The notes under the pieces were generated by a model that did not search any database, was not told the origin of the DNA, and saw only the letters and a program-made list of their open reading frames with translations. A program made the translations under genes and the position numbers. From Plectosphaerella cucumerina (taxonomy: Eukaryota; Ascomycota; Sordariomycetes; Glomerellales; Plectosphaerellaceae), in assembly GCA_020746995.1 (NCBI GenBank), contig JAGPXD010000002.1:6758001-6822000 (forward strand): DNA of 64,000 bases, in the 5' to 3' direction. Shown one piece after another: positions 45,001 to 56,813 of this stretch (position 1 is the stretch's first letter; each line of letters opens with the position of its first letter).

Positions 45001-45124
45001 CGGTGGACTCGCGCGGCATATCTAGAGTAGGGCTCGTGGAAGCGACGCTGTCGTTGATCTGGGGCGACACGTCTCCAGACATGTTTGATTGTCGGCGAAC
45101 GGCCGATGACTGCCGGTCGCTCAT
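42094..45124 (-). CDS. Zn(II)2Cys6 transcription factor with fungal-specific domain
   Basis: Seven minus-strand exons (45124-44812, 44740-44380, 44320-44243, 44190-43921, 43862-43199, 43144-42902, 42783-42094) give 872 residues in one frame. The binuclear zinc cluster starts near residue 46, with six cysteines in ACMICRKRKLKCDG and SCSTCARLGHSC, followed by a basic linker (RRKSGPKRGYVKALEERL) and a short coiled coil (QVETLL). The middle-homology fungal_trans domain spans about 250-560 and includes FFEKVHPSLPMI, RLCHMIGLHRLDG and RRRTFWMAFCEDRY. The C-terminal 230 residues are Gly/Ser/Asp/Met-rich and probably carry the activation function. Such proteins are nuclear regulators binding CGG repeats; the target pathway cannot be told from sequence. 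A second in-frame ATG at 45082 is an alternative start. Confidence 0.92.
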
Positions 45125-47039
45125 TCGGCCACGAACTACAACGACGAGTCGATATGACTTCGAGTTCGGCACTTGGTCCGGAGTGGACGGACGAGATCGT
45201 GGGAGGTTCGGTCGGCTGACGGGGTGACAAAGCCGTTGGACCCGGGGGTGGCGAGGCAGAACGAACGGTCGGTCGGAGCTGGACCCGCGTTGATGTGAAG
45301 GTGGATGGAGAGGAGGGGGGGGTGGCAGCTTAATATGGACGTCAAGGCGGGCAGATGGAGAATCGCCAGCGGCCGGGACAAGCGGCTCTTCGGGGTTGTC
45401 GGGGACGTGAGATGCTTCACTGCAAAAGAGGACGGCGATAGACCCGGCAGCGCAGAAAGAGGAGCGGTAGAAGTGGCCGCGATGGTTGCCCGCGCTTGAA
45501 GAGAGACGAAGACCCCTTCCGGCGCAGAGCTTACTATAGGGCGCTGCAGGATACCCCCCGGGTCGTCTAGCAGCAAAAAGAGAGGCGGGCTCCACGTTGC
45601 TCGCCCGCCCTTCTAAGTTCTGCCCTGCCACATGTGCAGTGAGCTGGGGAGGCCCCGGTACCTGTCATCACAGTGCTCATCCACTTGACACTGCGCCAGG
45701 CCATTGTCGTCAAGCGACCATCGCGCCAAGCCCTTCAGACTCTGTCCAGACGCCGCCGGTTATCATTGCAGTGTACTGGATTGTTGCGTTCATCATGCTC
45801 CGCCCCATATACCCTTCTTCTTTGGGAGCTCGTCGTGTTCTCTGATAGGAGCACTCCCTCTGAAGATATCGCGGCACTGTCCTGTCAGGTACCGGTGCCA
45901 TTGCCTTGGGAGTGGAAGACCAGGTGCATCCGAGCCATGCAGACCAGCCAAGTGTCGAGGCGGCGTAGACATTCGTTCCTTGTTACTCGAGCTGATCCCA
46001 TCTTTGCAGAGCAGAGCAGAGCAAAAGGGACATGCCCCGTCCTGACATCCGGGCAGCTCTGAACTTGCGGCCAGTCTGAAGAATGAGGAAGCTTGGATCG
46101 ACAGTTCGAACCTTGGTTTCCCAGCCTTGATCATATGAGTGACGCGTCGCATGCTCGCCTGCATCCCGTCTCGTCCCGGCGGAAAGGGGAAGGCGTCGGC
46201 ATCGCGTGGGATAGACGTCCAACGACTCAGGCACCCGCACCCCCGTCTCCCTCGTCTCCCTCGTCTCTCTCGTCCGTCTCCCATTTCAATAAGCACTTTA
46301 GCGCCCGGTAGGCTGCAGCGTCGCGCTTGAGTATCGTGAGGTTGCGCAATTTGCTGTGGCTCAGATGCTTGCTGCACGCGCATGGTCCATCGATGTTGAG
46401 GAAGGTCGCCGTCTATCTTGTTACGCGAGGTCGCAGTGCAGCCTCCGCTCCGCCCTCTATCCCCCTTTCCCCCCTTTCCCCTGCCGCATCCGAATTGAAC
46501 AGGGCTCGGCTGACTCGTGAAAGAAGCTTCCCAGTTGCCCACTGACCAGGCCATGCTGCGCTGCCGGCATTATCTCCACAATCCGGCTCGTGGTGGTTAA
46601 GGCACCCGAACCATCGGTGGAGTGTTGGTCCGTGCTGACAGGGTGTCCCTGTTCCGTATTTGTCAACAGGCCTCTTGGGCTCTCTCCCACATGTCCCACC
46701 TCCCTTCCACCTGGGCTGGGCTGAGTGGTGTGCGTGGCTGTGCTCTCCCCAACGGACGAGTCTCGGCGGTATCGTCCCGAACGGGGTGTTCTCCTTTGCC
46801 CAGAGGCCACATCCACAACGGTTCGCGGCACAGTCCAGGCGGAGTCCTGAAGGAGGCCGGTAGACGGCGATAGCCTGGGCCATTGTCCCCAAGCGAAGAC
46901 GGAGAGGTGCGCGACGGGTTCCTGGCTGTGCCGCTGGACCGATCCGAATACGACCCATGCGGCGCCTAGGCCCCCGACAACCAAGTACCGGCCTGGCTCC
47001 GCAGGCCGAATTCAGCCCTATCCTCGCAGCAGCCATCCC
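45125..47039. other. Intergenic, no gene seen
   Basis: These 1.9 kb hold the promoter of the Zn2Cys6 gene on the left and the 3' side of TEX1 on the right. A CCCTCGTCT-type pyrimidine repeat lies at about 46243-46285. Open frames here overlap and show no domains. Confidence 0.5.
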
Positions 47040-48345
47040 TCACCTCCTGTCCGTCGTGTCGAGGCCGGCAATGCGCAGCACACCCGCATCGCTATATGCC
47101 AGGCAGTACCGCGTGGGGGCCCAGGCAACCAGTGGGTTGGCACTAGCCGTCTTGATGGTGTGGATTCGCTCGCCCGTCTCGGTATGGAAGAACTCCAGAC
47201 TTGCTCCTGTTGCTTGCGTGAGCAAACATGGCCGGTGTTTTTGGCCTAGTGAGTGAAGACTTACCTTCGTCGCTGCCAGCTACCAGAAAGCTACCATCCC
47301 AGGTGAAGCCTAAAGGGTGTCAGTAGGAGGATTCATCAGCTATTGGAGAAGCGGTTTTGCTCACTGATGCTTCGGACAGGTCCATTCACTTTCGTCATGG
47401 TCTTGTGGCATATCCAGTCGGTCGTATCCCACAACGCAATGACGTTGTCGTCGCCACCACTGGCTAGATATCGAGCCGTGGGCTGGATGTCTATCGAAAT
47501 GCACGACGACGTGTGGCCCTTGAGCGAAAATTCGGTCGCATCACCGCCCTCTTCGTCGTGGTGCAGGAGAAGGGGCTCTAGATTCGGGTACGACAAGATG
47601 CGGACGCGGCCGTCTCCGGTGGCAAGGAACACCTTCTCTCCACCCCAGCAGAACACAATCTGGTTGATGCAACCTGGCTGCTGGTGGCTCGACAGCGGCG
47701 ACGGTTGTGATGGCGAAAGGATAAAGATGGTGCCAGCCTGTGGTCAAGGTCAGCATGGGCTAAAGCCCTCGAACGCGACCGGAAACCAGGTTTTGTTCAC
47801 CTTGTTTCCAACGACTAGCGTCTCGCCGTTTGGGGCCCATGCCAAGGTGTTGGCCTCTCCAAGATCTCGGACTTCGTTGGTGCAGGTCTTTCCCCTTGCG
47901 TCCCAGAACCGGGCCATACCGTCGCTACTCAGGCTGCAGAGCTCAGCATCCTTGACCGGATTGAAGGCGACCTTTTCAATGGGGCCAGAATGACCCTTCA
48001 GTTCCGTGGAGAAGCGAACATTTGGCTTCTCTGGGTTCCCTGTGTGTGGCATTTCGCGTGAGCTTGGGCCCGGACCAGTACGACCAGTGGCAGCATGGAC
48101 CTACAAACACGCAGAGTCTTGTCGCTGGATCCTGTCGCAATCAAGGTCCCAGTTGGATTCCACGCAATCGAGTTAAGACTGTAAAGTGTCAGCAGTGGCC
48201 CATGTGAGGAGATCGTAGTATCTCACCTTCGAGGAGCAGCTCCTCGCACTACTGTGCTTTCCTGGTATGATTGGATCTTGACCGTGCTGAAATACGGCGG
48301 GAACTTGTCTTTGGAAAGGCTGATCCGGGCCCGGAGAGGGGCCAT
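47040..48345 (-). CDS. TEX1: THO complex subunit TEX1/THOC3, WD40 protein
   Basis: Six minus-strand exons (48345-48227, 48178-48105, 48039-47801, 47737-47365, 47309-47265, 47212-47040) give 340 residues, matching the THOC3 family. WD40 repeats are visible from SIAWNPTGTLIATGSSDKTL and KTLRVWNPEKPN, through HSGPIEKVAFNPV, MARFWDARGK and ARYLASGGDDNVIALWDTTD, to FTWDGSFLVAGSDE and the final TGERIHTIKTASANPLVAW. Family knowledge: Tex1 is a component of TREX, which couples transcription to nuclear mRNA export. The KTLRVW/NPEKP junction fixes the second intron, whose donor is GTAGGT with phase 1. Exon 5 is only 45 nt. The ATG at 48345 begins MAPLRARISLSKDKFPPYF. Divergent from RIC1. Confidence 0.94.
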
Positions 48346-48940
48346 TTTGGTAAAGATGACTGGTTAAAATTACAAAAGAGGGTTGACTCGATATTTGGTT
48401 GAAGCTGCAATGGTCAATTTTGTAGCTGGCTGTCGGCACGTCTCAAGTTCAATGTTGGTAAATGGATGAAGAGTGAAGGGCGAAGTTCCACTCGACGTCG
48501 GAATACAGTGCATTCTGGGCCGTGCGTATTTCACTAACTCACGGTACGGCTTTGTGCTGGGACCGGGTTGGAGAAGGGGCAATGGAATTGGGGGGCAGGA
48601 GCTAAGGTGAGGTAGGAGCTGTCTGTCACCTCTCGATTGCTGGCTGCTTGCACAATCATCCTCCCAGCAACTTCGCTCATGCTGTTTCCCTCAAATTACA
48701 AGCCCACAATCACCACAAGCCCAGGGCAAGCAAGCACCTGCGGCTACACTCGGACAGGAAATGCGCCCAGTCGTGACGCCTCAATAGCTCCCCCGTAACC
48801 CGACCGACCTATCTCGATTGCCATGCATGCGCCGTCCCGACGAGCTCGATAGCAGCACCCACCGATACCCAAGTGCGCGACACACCTCCTCCTGCTGCAA
48901 CACCGCCTTCCACTGCCATTGAACCGTCGCAGCATCCGGG
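48346..48940. promoter_or_regulatory. Divergent promoter region TEX1/RIC1
   Basis: These 595 bp separate the start codons of TEX1 (-) and RIC1 (+) and must hold both promoters and leaders. I recognised no specific regulator site and no gene. Confidence 0.5.
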
Positions 48941-51900
48941 ATGTACTGGCCAGTGGGAACTCCCAGCATCTTTGCTACGAGTAGCAGCTCTGCCCCCGAC
49001 TTCAACCTCGTCGTGTCCGACGATGGCCTGCCGAACCACTTCGACGGCCCGACCTCAGGCGGGGTCTCTCCCGAGAGCCCCTTTCTTGAGGCACCTACTC
49101 GAGGTCTCCCCCAGGATACAGAGCCGACGAGCCCCTTGACACCGGCGACGCCGGCTGTCAAGTCTGTCGAGAAAGAGGACATGGGGCTGTCCCTGACGGG
49201 GATGCCGCCTACCTCTCCGAGGCCACCCACCAAGGTGCCGCTCAAAGATCCGATACTGGCGCTGCGCATGTCGCGGAATGGTCATATCTTCGCCGTCATC
49301 ACGGCAACCTCCATGACAATATGGCAGGCAAAAGTAAGCGGGGACCCAAAGTTGTAATCCACGAGGGAAGTGCTGACCAGTCTTTAGCCCACCGTCGTCC
49401 TGGCTGTCGTTGTCAGATCCGAATCTTCCCTCAAATCCTACGGCGAGAACGTGAACCTCCTGATGCGACCCGATTCATCCATATTGGTCCTCCATACCAC
49501 AATGGGATATCTGATAACCTACTCGCTTGCCACCGATTCCGAGGCCAAGGTCTATCGACCGTACTTTCCGAGCTACGCCAACGTGCAGAGGCGGCGCCAG
49601 CACCACGCCGGGCCAGGAAGCAGCGCGCCGGACCAGTTTCTCTGGGGACCCGGCGAAGGCGGCGGTGCTCGGGACGTCAGCGTGCGCTTCAGGATGGTCA
49701 TCAAGGTAGATGCCGGCATCGAGAGTGCCTTGGCCCTCGAGGACGAACTCATCGTCGCAACCCGCAAGCCGTCCGCCGTGCAGTGCATTCGATGGACGCC
49801 GGACAGCTCTGGGAACCAGACAAAGACAGAGATGGTCAGCCGCATGGGTTGGCTCGACAAGAAGGTTACAATCTTGGAGATGACGCATGATCGGCCCATG
49901 AACATCTCCACCTGGATCACCAGCGACGGCAGAGCTCATGCGGTCCAGCGCATCTCAAAAGCTTCTTCCGCCGAGGCTGATGCCAAGAAGCTATTCAAGG
50001 GGTACTGCTTCCACGTCCCTGCCACCGACGCCGATCATGCGCGGCGTGCTGTGGTCAATGCTCGTTTCTCCCTCATCGCCGTTGGGTGTGCCGGCGGTAA
50101 CATCGAGGTCTATTCGGCCCGGGACTATGCTGGCAATATCCCGGCCTCCCACAAGCACGTCCTCCCTGTCTCATCTGGAGTCTCGGGGGCGCTGACCACG
50201 CTGAGCTACTCCCCCGACGGCTATTGCCTGTTTGCTGGCTTCGAAAGGGGCTGGGCAACATGGAGTGTTTACGGAAAACTGGGGAGCCACAGCTTTGGCA
50301 TCGATGAGAATGTTGCGCGCGCAACCGGGGAAGGCTGGCTGACTTCCGTGCTCGATGCTGTGTGGTTCGGCGGCGGCTCGGAGCTGCTCATGGCGAGCGC
50401 TCGCCACGAAGCGGTGTGGGTTCTGGAGATGGCCAAGAGCGCAGTCACGGGATGCTACAACTCGGCGAACCTGCTTCGCACCGTGCTGCAGACCAGCAGC
50501 AGCGTCATGATATATCGCGGCTATGACCTTCCGGACCTGGCCTCCATATCGGCCGAGCCCTTCCTGTGGCATACGACGAAGATCCCGGCCGCCTACCTCC
50601 TCAACCAATGGCCCATCCGCCACACGGTCATTTCTCCGGACGGCCGTTACGTTGCCGTGGCCGGCCGTCGAGGCTTGGCCCACTACAGCGTCAACAGCGG
50701 CCGTTGGAAGACGTTCCCGAATGAGGACATGGAGAACGAATTCCAGGTCCGTGGTGGCATGTGCTGGTACCAGCACATCCTGGTGGCGGCCGTCGAGGTC
50801 AACAAGGCACATGAGCTCCGGTTGTACTCTAGGGAGGCCGCCCTGGAAAGCTCCATGGTTGTCCACACACAGCCCATCTCGTCCCCGATTGTGCTGGTGA
50901 CATTCTCTGGCGAGGATTCCCTGCTTGTCTACACCTACGAGAACCTGCTCTACCACTTCATCTTCACGCCGTATGCTGGCTCGGTACGATTGGTTCAGCT
51001 CGGTCAGATCGCCTTTCACGGCATCGTCCGGTCGCCTGCCAGGGTACGCGGCCTGAGCTGGATCCTTCCCGAGAGCCAGTTGGTGGATGGCGATCCATCC
51101 CAAGATGTTGCCGCAGCGAGTGTGTTATTCCTTGTGGACGCAAAGCTGGTCCTTCTGCGCCCGACTTTGAACAACGAAGGGCACCTGAAGTATGACATGC
51201 GTGTCATTGCCCAGAATGTCGAGTTCTATGTGAGCATGCGGGACCACGAGCTCCTGGACTGGTCAGACGAAGAGGATACGCAAATCTCATCTCCTGACGT
51301 CAGCCTGCGGAACTCACTCTGGGTATTTGACGGCAATGAGTTCAAGCTGTGGTTAGACACCGAAGGCGTTTTGCGGGCGACGTCCGAGGCTGCGCCAGAG
51401 CTTCCATCCACCGTATCTATCCCCCTCGACTTTTATCCGCTCTCGACACTACTTGGGAAAGGCATTATCCTCGGCGTTGAGGCAGATCTGACACAACGTC
51501 GAGACCTTAGCCTTTCCCTCTTCCGTTTCTCCATCAGGGTAAGTAGTCTCACCGGCGCCCTTCCACACCTCTGCTGACATTTATAGACTCATTTGTTCCT
51601 GCCTGACTGCCTACGATATCTGCTTTGCGACGGCCGTGCCTCGGAGGCTGTGCAATTGGCTGAGCGGTTCCAGCACCTCGAGTACTTTGCCCATGCGCTC
51701 GAGATGCTATTGCACAAGGTCTTGGATGAAGAGGTGGACTCTACGCCGAAACCCGAAGCGGCCATCTTACCTCGGGTGCTGTCACTCCTCTCGTCATTCA
51801 AGCAATACCTGGATGTTGTAGTGCAGTGCACGAGGAAAACCGAAGTTCGACAGTGGCGGACGCTGTTCGCATACTTGCCTCCAGTACAGGAGCTATTTGA

Positions 51901-52297
51901 AGAGTCTCTGCAGAGCGGATCCCTCAAGACAGCAGGAGGCTACCTCATCGTCCTCCATACTCTGGATGAACTTGGCTCTGCACCGGAGCAGACACAGCGC
52001 CTGCTGTCCATGGCTATGCAGGAAGAGGACTGGGAGTTATGTAAGGAGCTGGCACGCTTCTTGGCAGCAATGGATGATACGGGCACCACTCTGCGTGAAG
52101 CCATGGAGTCGGTTAACATATCCCTGGATCCAAAGGGGCCCGGGTCGCAACGATCGGGACTTCCCTTGCTCGGTGTACCGGGTAGCAGACGTCTGAACGG
52201 GTCCGGGAATAGGAGCAGCGACGAAGGGTCTGACTCCGACACATTGTCGGCGAGCGACGCTGCTAGTTTTGGCTCAGGTCGCCGCTTGACGCGATAG
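48941..52297 (+). CDS. RIC1: RIC1, subunit of the Ric1-Rgp1 exchange factor for Ypt6/Rab6
   Basis: Three exons (48941-49333, 49388-51538, 51587-52297) give 1084 residues, close to the known size of Ric1. The protein opens with MYWPVGTPSIFA, equivalent to the WPVG start of the family. WD40-like strands make up the N-terminal half (ILALRMSRNGHIFAVITATS, LTTLSYSPDGYCLFAGFERG). The RIC1 domain lies at about residues 700-960 and includes LFLPDCLRYLLCDGRASEA, which spans the start of exon 3. The C-terminus is Ser-rich. Family knowledge: Ric1 with Rgp1 activates the Golgi GTPase Ypt6/Rab6 for endosome-to-Golgi transport, the same membrane system as SFT2 at the left of the window. A Ser/Pro-rich insert of about 60 residues follows the start. 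Confidence 0.95.
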
Positions 52298-52797
52298 ACT
52301 GGGGAGGGTGTACATGATGATAGAGGAGTAGGTGCTTTCTCCGCGTAGACGGATTCATGGCCTCTTGGTGGTAGCACCCAGGGAGGCGAACATACAAGCC
52401 ATACGTACAATATTCAACCCTTCCATGTGACCGTTCAGGTCCCATCACTAAGTGTCTTCTGCTTGGGGTAGCGAAGGGTTTAGTCTTGAATGAAGGAAAG
52501 ATGCAAGTATCATGTTCGGAAAGGTCAATATTCTTTCATTTCAGATTTGTAGATTTCATCTCACACCAGACATAAGGTTACTTTTCCATCTCCAAGGCCC
52601 AAGCAGGCCATCCCCTGCACATTTACTTTACCCGCTCTTCTCCGCACACAGACGCATCAAACCAGCAGGCCCTGGAGATATCGCCACTCCACCACCCTTG
52701 ATCAAACCTTCCGATGGTCCAGACCCGGAGCTCTCTCCACCAGACCCTCCAGAACCCCATACGAGGCATTTTCCTGACAAGATCTTCAACAACATCT
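52298..52797. other. Intergenic between RIC1 and tRNA-Leu
   Basis: The 3' flank of RIC1 and the 5' flank of the tRNA gene. No gene seen. Confidence 0.5.
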
Positions 52798-52894
52798 GGT
52801 GAGGTGGCCGAGTTGGTTATGGCGCCAGGTTAAGGTCACCTTAACGACATTCCTGGTGGGGCAACCCGCGCGAGTTCAAGTCTCGTCCTCATCA
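52798..52894 (+). tRNA. tRNA-Leu(AAG) with 15-nt intron
   Basis: The full cloverleaf can be drawn. The acceptor stem GGTGAGG (52798-52804) pairs with CCTCATC (52887-52893). The D stem is GCC/GGC, and the anticodon stem is CCAGG (52825-52829) with CCTGG (52852-52856). A 13-nt class II variable arm is followed by the T arm GCGAG-TTCAAGT-CTCGT and discriminator A at 52894. The long variable arm and A discriminator fit leucine. The anticodon AAG is at 52832-52834. The intron (52836-52850) sits one base after the anticodon, the canonical place, and its CCTTAA can pair with the TTAAGG of the anticodon loop. A T5 run at 52904-52908 is the likely Pol III terminator. Confidence 0.93.
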
Positions 52895-53424
52895 TCACAT
52901 TCATTTTTGGCATTTTGGAGGCATGAATGGTGTTTTTTTGGTGTCTCTGCCCACGTTCTAGCATGCACCGCACAGCAGGGAATGACCATCCAAAGAGATT
53001 TTTGCAAGATCGGAAATAATGATGTCGAAGCAGTACGAAAGAAATGAAAATCGAATAAAACTATGAATCACATTGTGTTTTGTGCCGGTGAAGTGGTCAT
53101 GGGCAAGAACGATACCACCTGGACCCTGTGCCTACACCGAGATAACGGGCGTATCCACTTGGTTCACCGAATCCCCCACCTCCCCGCGGTCGCATTCCCA
53201 CAGCGGCCTACCACGACGACCAGCGCCGAATTGCCCTTCCTACCTCGCCCTTCACAACATCAACACCAATTATCTTGCCTTGCCTTGCCGTCCACGCAGG
53301 GCCAACAACCCCGATCATTTTACTCGGCCAGGACGAAACCTGCCTCCTCGCCCGCCGCATGCGACAACATTAGACCGACATTCCGTGCTTTTCGCCCCGA
53401 GGCAGCAGGGCTCCCCGTGCAACC
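52895..53424. other. Leader region of the CK2 beta gene
   Basis: About 530 bp between the tRNA and the CK2 beta start codon. It holds the promoter and a C-rich leader; no gene seen. Confidence 0.45.
52904..52908 (+). terminator. Pol III terminator of tRNA-Leu
   Basis: A run of five T residues begins ten bases after the mature tRNA end, as expected for RNA polymerase III termination. Confidence 0.7.
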
Positions 53425-54563
53425 ATGGACGACTTCGTCAGCGAGTCCGACAGCGACTACACCAGCTACTGGCGAGACTGGGTGAGTCTTACGAGAGAGG
53501 ACTGCGGCTGCGCCTGGCGTATCGATGCTCGAGAAGGGGCGAGGACGTCGAAGGGAGAGGAGTGTACGGCATGGACATGTTCTCCCGGTCAGCCTCGGGC
53601 CATGGATGCTGCGCTCCTCTCCTGTCCAGAGGACGCCTCTTGCATGGGGCAGAGGAGAGACGCTGCTCAGGCGCGGGACAGCCGCCTGGAAACCCTACCG
53701 CCAGCTCGGAGCTAACCACCTGCCACGATAGTTCATCTCGTCCCGCGGCAACGAGTACTTTTGCGAAATCGACGAGGACTACCTCACGGACCGCTTCAAC
53801 CTGACTGGCCTCAACACCGAGGTCCAGTACTACCAATATGCGCTAGATCTCGTCACCGACGTTTTCGATCTCGACTGCGACGACGACATGCGCGAAACGA
53901 TCGAGAAGTCGGCTAGGCACCTGTACGGGCTCGTGCACGCGAGATACATTGTCACGACGAGGGGACTGCAGAAGATGGTGCGTACCGGCGGCGTGTTCAG
54001 GACGCCTTCTACCCTCCCCCCCTGTCGGGTTTCGAGATTCTGACCAAACACGGCGTGTATAGCTTGAGAAGTACAAAAAGGGCGACTTTGGCAAGTGCCC
54101 CCGCGTCATGTGCCAGTCCCACCCCCTCCTGCCGATGGGCCTCTCCGACGTCCCGAACCTCAAGCCCGTCAAGCTCTACTGCTCCCGCTGCGAGGACACG
54201 TACAACCCAAAGTCGTCCCGGCACGCCGCCATCGACGGCGCCTACTTCGGCACCTCCTTCCACAACGTCCTGTTCCAGGTCTACCCGACCCTCGTGCCCC
54301 TCAAGTCGGTCGAGCGCTACATCCCCCGCGTCTACGGCTTCAAGGTCCACGCCCCCGCCACCCTGATCCGCTGGCAGTCGGCGCGGCGGGACGACATGCG
54401 CCGCCGCCTGCGCAAGATGGACATCGAGGTCGGCTTCAGGGACGTCAACGGCACCCTCGCCGAGCTCGAGGACGACGACGACGTCGAGATTGCCGGTATG
54501 GACGGCGGCGTGTCGGGTAAGACGGACACCACCGCCGTTGCACCGACCGGTCAGACCGCGTGA
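53425..54563 (+). CDS. Casein kinase II regulatory (beta) subunit
   Basis: Three exons (53425-53481, 53732-53977, 54063-54563) give 267 residues. The first exon encodes only 19 residues (MDDFVSESDSDYTSYWRDW). The second begins FISSRGNEYFCEIDEDYL, the highly conserved N-terminal block of CK2 beta, with the acidic loop DVFDLDCDDDM. Exon 3 holds the dimerising zinc finger with C113, C118, C141 and C144, and the YCSRCEDTYNPKSSRH and AYFGTSFHNVLFQVYP motifs. The C-terminal extension is acidic and variable. Family knowledge: two beta subunits form the core of the CK2 holoenzyme and direct catalytic subunits to substrates. The first intron is 250 nt, the second 85. Whether it is the CKB1 or CKB2 type was not settled. 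Confidence 0.95.
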
Positions 54564-55232
54564 TGACGAAGCAACGAGAGAGGAACGGGTTGGTCCCGAT
54601 GGCTTGTTCGTGCTCCGCGGTTCAGCTAGGGGGGGAGGAAAGGCACTTGCGGTTTTATGACGAGACCTTTTTAAGACTTGCGAGTTGATGGACGACACGG
54701 CCGCGTTGGGGGTGGGGAGATGATCGTTTCACTGCACCATGGCTCATATAGGAATTCGGCAGCGGAGTACAAAGTGATTCATTTTTACACGGCTGACGCA
54801 GATCCCCATCCTCGAAGTTCACGAAACACAGTCCCTGGTATGAATAATGCTCATGTCGTGTCTCATTTCTCGCTAGCAATCTTACAACTTCTGCTGACAC
54901 GCAGAGAACCCCACGCCAGGTCGTCCCAGGGAGACGCAAGCCAGCTAGCTCCCAGCCAGCTAATCCGTCTACCCCGACCCAGAAACCAGGGGATGCCCCA
55001 TGATGCGATGCGCCTACAGAGCCAGATTCCATTCGTGTCTCGCGCTCGAAAGCGTGGAAAAAAAGATGCGCGCCGAGGTCTAACCTGTAAGGACCGGGCT
55101 CCCGTGTCGAACCATAATGCCGCAACCTTTTGTGCGTACCGTGCCAAACCCAGGACTGGAATTGAAAAGAAAAAAAGAAACACGCCGAATTCGTATCAGA
55201 ACCTTCCCTCCCTAGCGCCTGCTATCGGCAGT
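54564..55232. other. 3' flanks of convergent CK2 beta and PAP2 genes
   Basis: These 669 bp separate two stop codons facing each other. No gene is seen; the long plus-strand frame that starts here (54678-56033) is antisense to the PAP2 gene and encodes a Val/Gly/Ala-rich string without domains. Confidence 0.5.
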
Positions 55233-56813
55233 TCATCTGGCGTTATAGTTCCGGTCGTAGGGATCTTCCTGGTCTTGTTGTCCGTATGCCTGTGGCGTGT
55301 AGGCCGAGTACGGGGCAAAGCGGTCATCGCCTTGGCTGCTGCCCGGCGTCCGTGTCGGGCCGCGGCTGTTGTCTCTGTAAAAGTCGCGGTTGTCGGCGCG
55401 CTGTCCGGCAAGATCGTCATCGGCAGAGTGAGTGCTGCCGTGGCCGCTGCCGGCGCCAGGTCTCCGCCTCTCTTCCTTCTGCTCTCCGACCTGTGCGGAC
55501 GACACTATGGCGGCGTTGCCGCGCAAGGCCTCCTCCTCGTCGCCCTGCTTCATCAGGTATTCGTCCTTGTCGGTGGCGTAGCTGTTGGAGCCGACGCCGG
55601 ACCACCATGCCTTGTCGTGGCTGCGGGGGCCCCATGCCCAGCCGGCGCCGCTCTGGATGGGGAGATGGTACCAGTAGAAGCCGAAGACGGAGGTGATGAC
55701 GCCGATGAGGTAGCCGAAGATGATGTCGAAGGCGTGGTGGCGGAAGTCGAACCAGCGGGAGCCGGCGATGAAGACGGAGAGGAAGGTGGGGAGCACCATG
55801 ATGGCGAGGAGGTAGATGGGCGGGGCGGCGGCCTGGCGGCGGATGGACCGCAGGGCCTTCTGGTGTTGGTAGAATTGCGATGCCTCGCCGGCGTTGGCGT
55901 GGGAGTCGGCGATCCTCGAGGGGAAGGCGGAGAAGGAGGTGTGGTCGACCTTGGCCGAGCTCGCGACGAAGGGGATAGTGACGGCGAACTTGCTGGCCAG
56001 GAACAGGGAGAGGTAGATGAGGCCGGCCGATGAGCCGCTGGAGTGGCCCGAGGGGTAGCTCCTGAAGCCCTCATCGAGCTTGTACGAGCTGGTCTGCTGG
56101 CAAATGTCGGCGGAGACAAGCATACCCACGGTGAGGATCTGGTTGAGGTCGGTAGGGATATCCGCCTCGGCAATGCCGCCAACGACGAAGTTTCTGAAGT
56201 TGGCAAGATCCGGCTGGCAACGGGACAGCATGTCGGGGCGAGGACGGCCGAACATGTTCTTCATGCCGTTGGTGATGAACCAGGCACCCACGAGGGACAG
56301 AGCGAGGCCGAGGAGGCCGGCGTGGAGCTCCCATAGCTTGCGCTTCCATAGAAGTGCGGCCGGCGTGCCCTTGGGGACGGTGTTACCAGGTACGAAGACC
56401 AGGCAGACGATGACGATAGCGAGGATGGGGACGCCGCCGACGAGAACGACAAGCATCCATAGAGGAACGGTTTCCTTTTCGGTATAGGGGAAACTAGACT
56501 CGGGTCAGCGGTGTGCGGCCATGGACCCAGAGGGTGGGTGTCCCGGAGTGTCTTACGCGATGTTGGGATCGAGGAGGGAGAAGTGCCGCTTGTTGGGTTC
56601 AATGATGGCAAGGACGCCTCCCACGCCAGCAAAGGCGAGGAGGACGATCCAGTCAAAGACATAGGATCCGATCAAGGATGCGGTCCAGGAGCGGTCACGT
56701 TTGACGCCCCAGCGTCCTGCGCGCGGTTGTGGTGAGGGAGACGAGTCGGCCATTTTGATGTAATTCGGCCTCGAGGCAGCTCTTAGGTCGCTGAGCGGTA
56801 TCGAATCGGGCAT
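55233..56813 (-). CDS. PAP2-family lipid phosphate phosphatase (DPP1/LPP-like)
   Basis: Two minus-strand exons (56813-56557, 56493-55233) give 505 residues. About six hydrophobic segments are seen, from IGSYVFDWIVLLAFAGVGG onward. All three PAP2 phosphatase motifs are present in order: KNMFGRPRP at about residue 163, PSGHSSGS at about 231, and SRWFDFRHHAFD at about 330, with the catalytic His of the last intact. Such enzymes dephosphorylate diacylglycerol pyrophosphate, phosphatidate or related lipids in endomembranes. The C-terminal 110 residues are a hydrophilic, Asp/Arg/Gln-rich tail, longer than in yeast Dpp1. Two in-frame starts are possible: 56813 (C at -3) and 56753 (A at -3, giving MADSSPSPQ), the latter with better context and 20 residues shorter. 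Confidence 0.93.

Noticed and set aside
50171..51103. 310-codon minus-strand open frame
   Set aside because: Antisense to the RIC1 WD40 region; no recognisable protein.
54678..56033. 451-codon plus-strand open frame
   Set aside because: Antisense to the PAP2 gene, whose three catalytic motifs prove the minus strand is coding.
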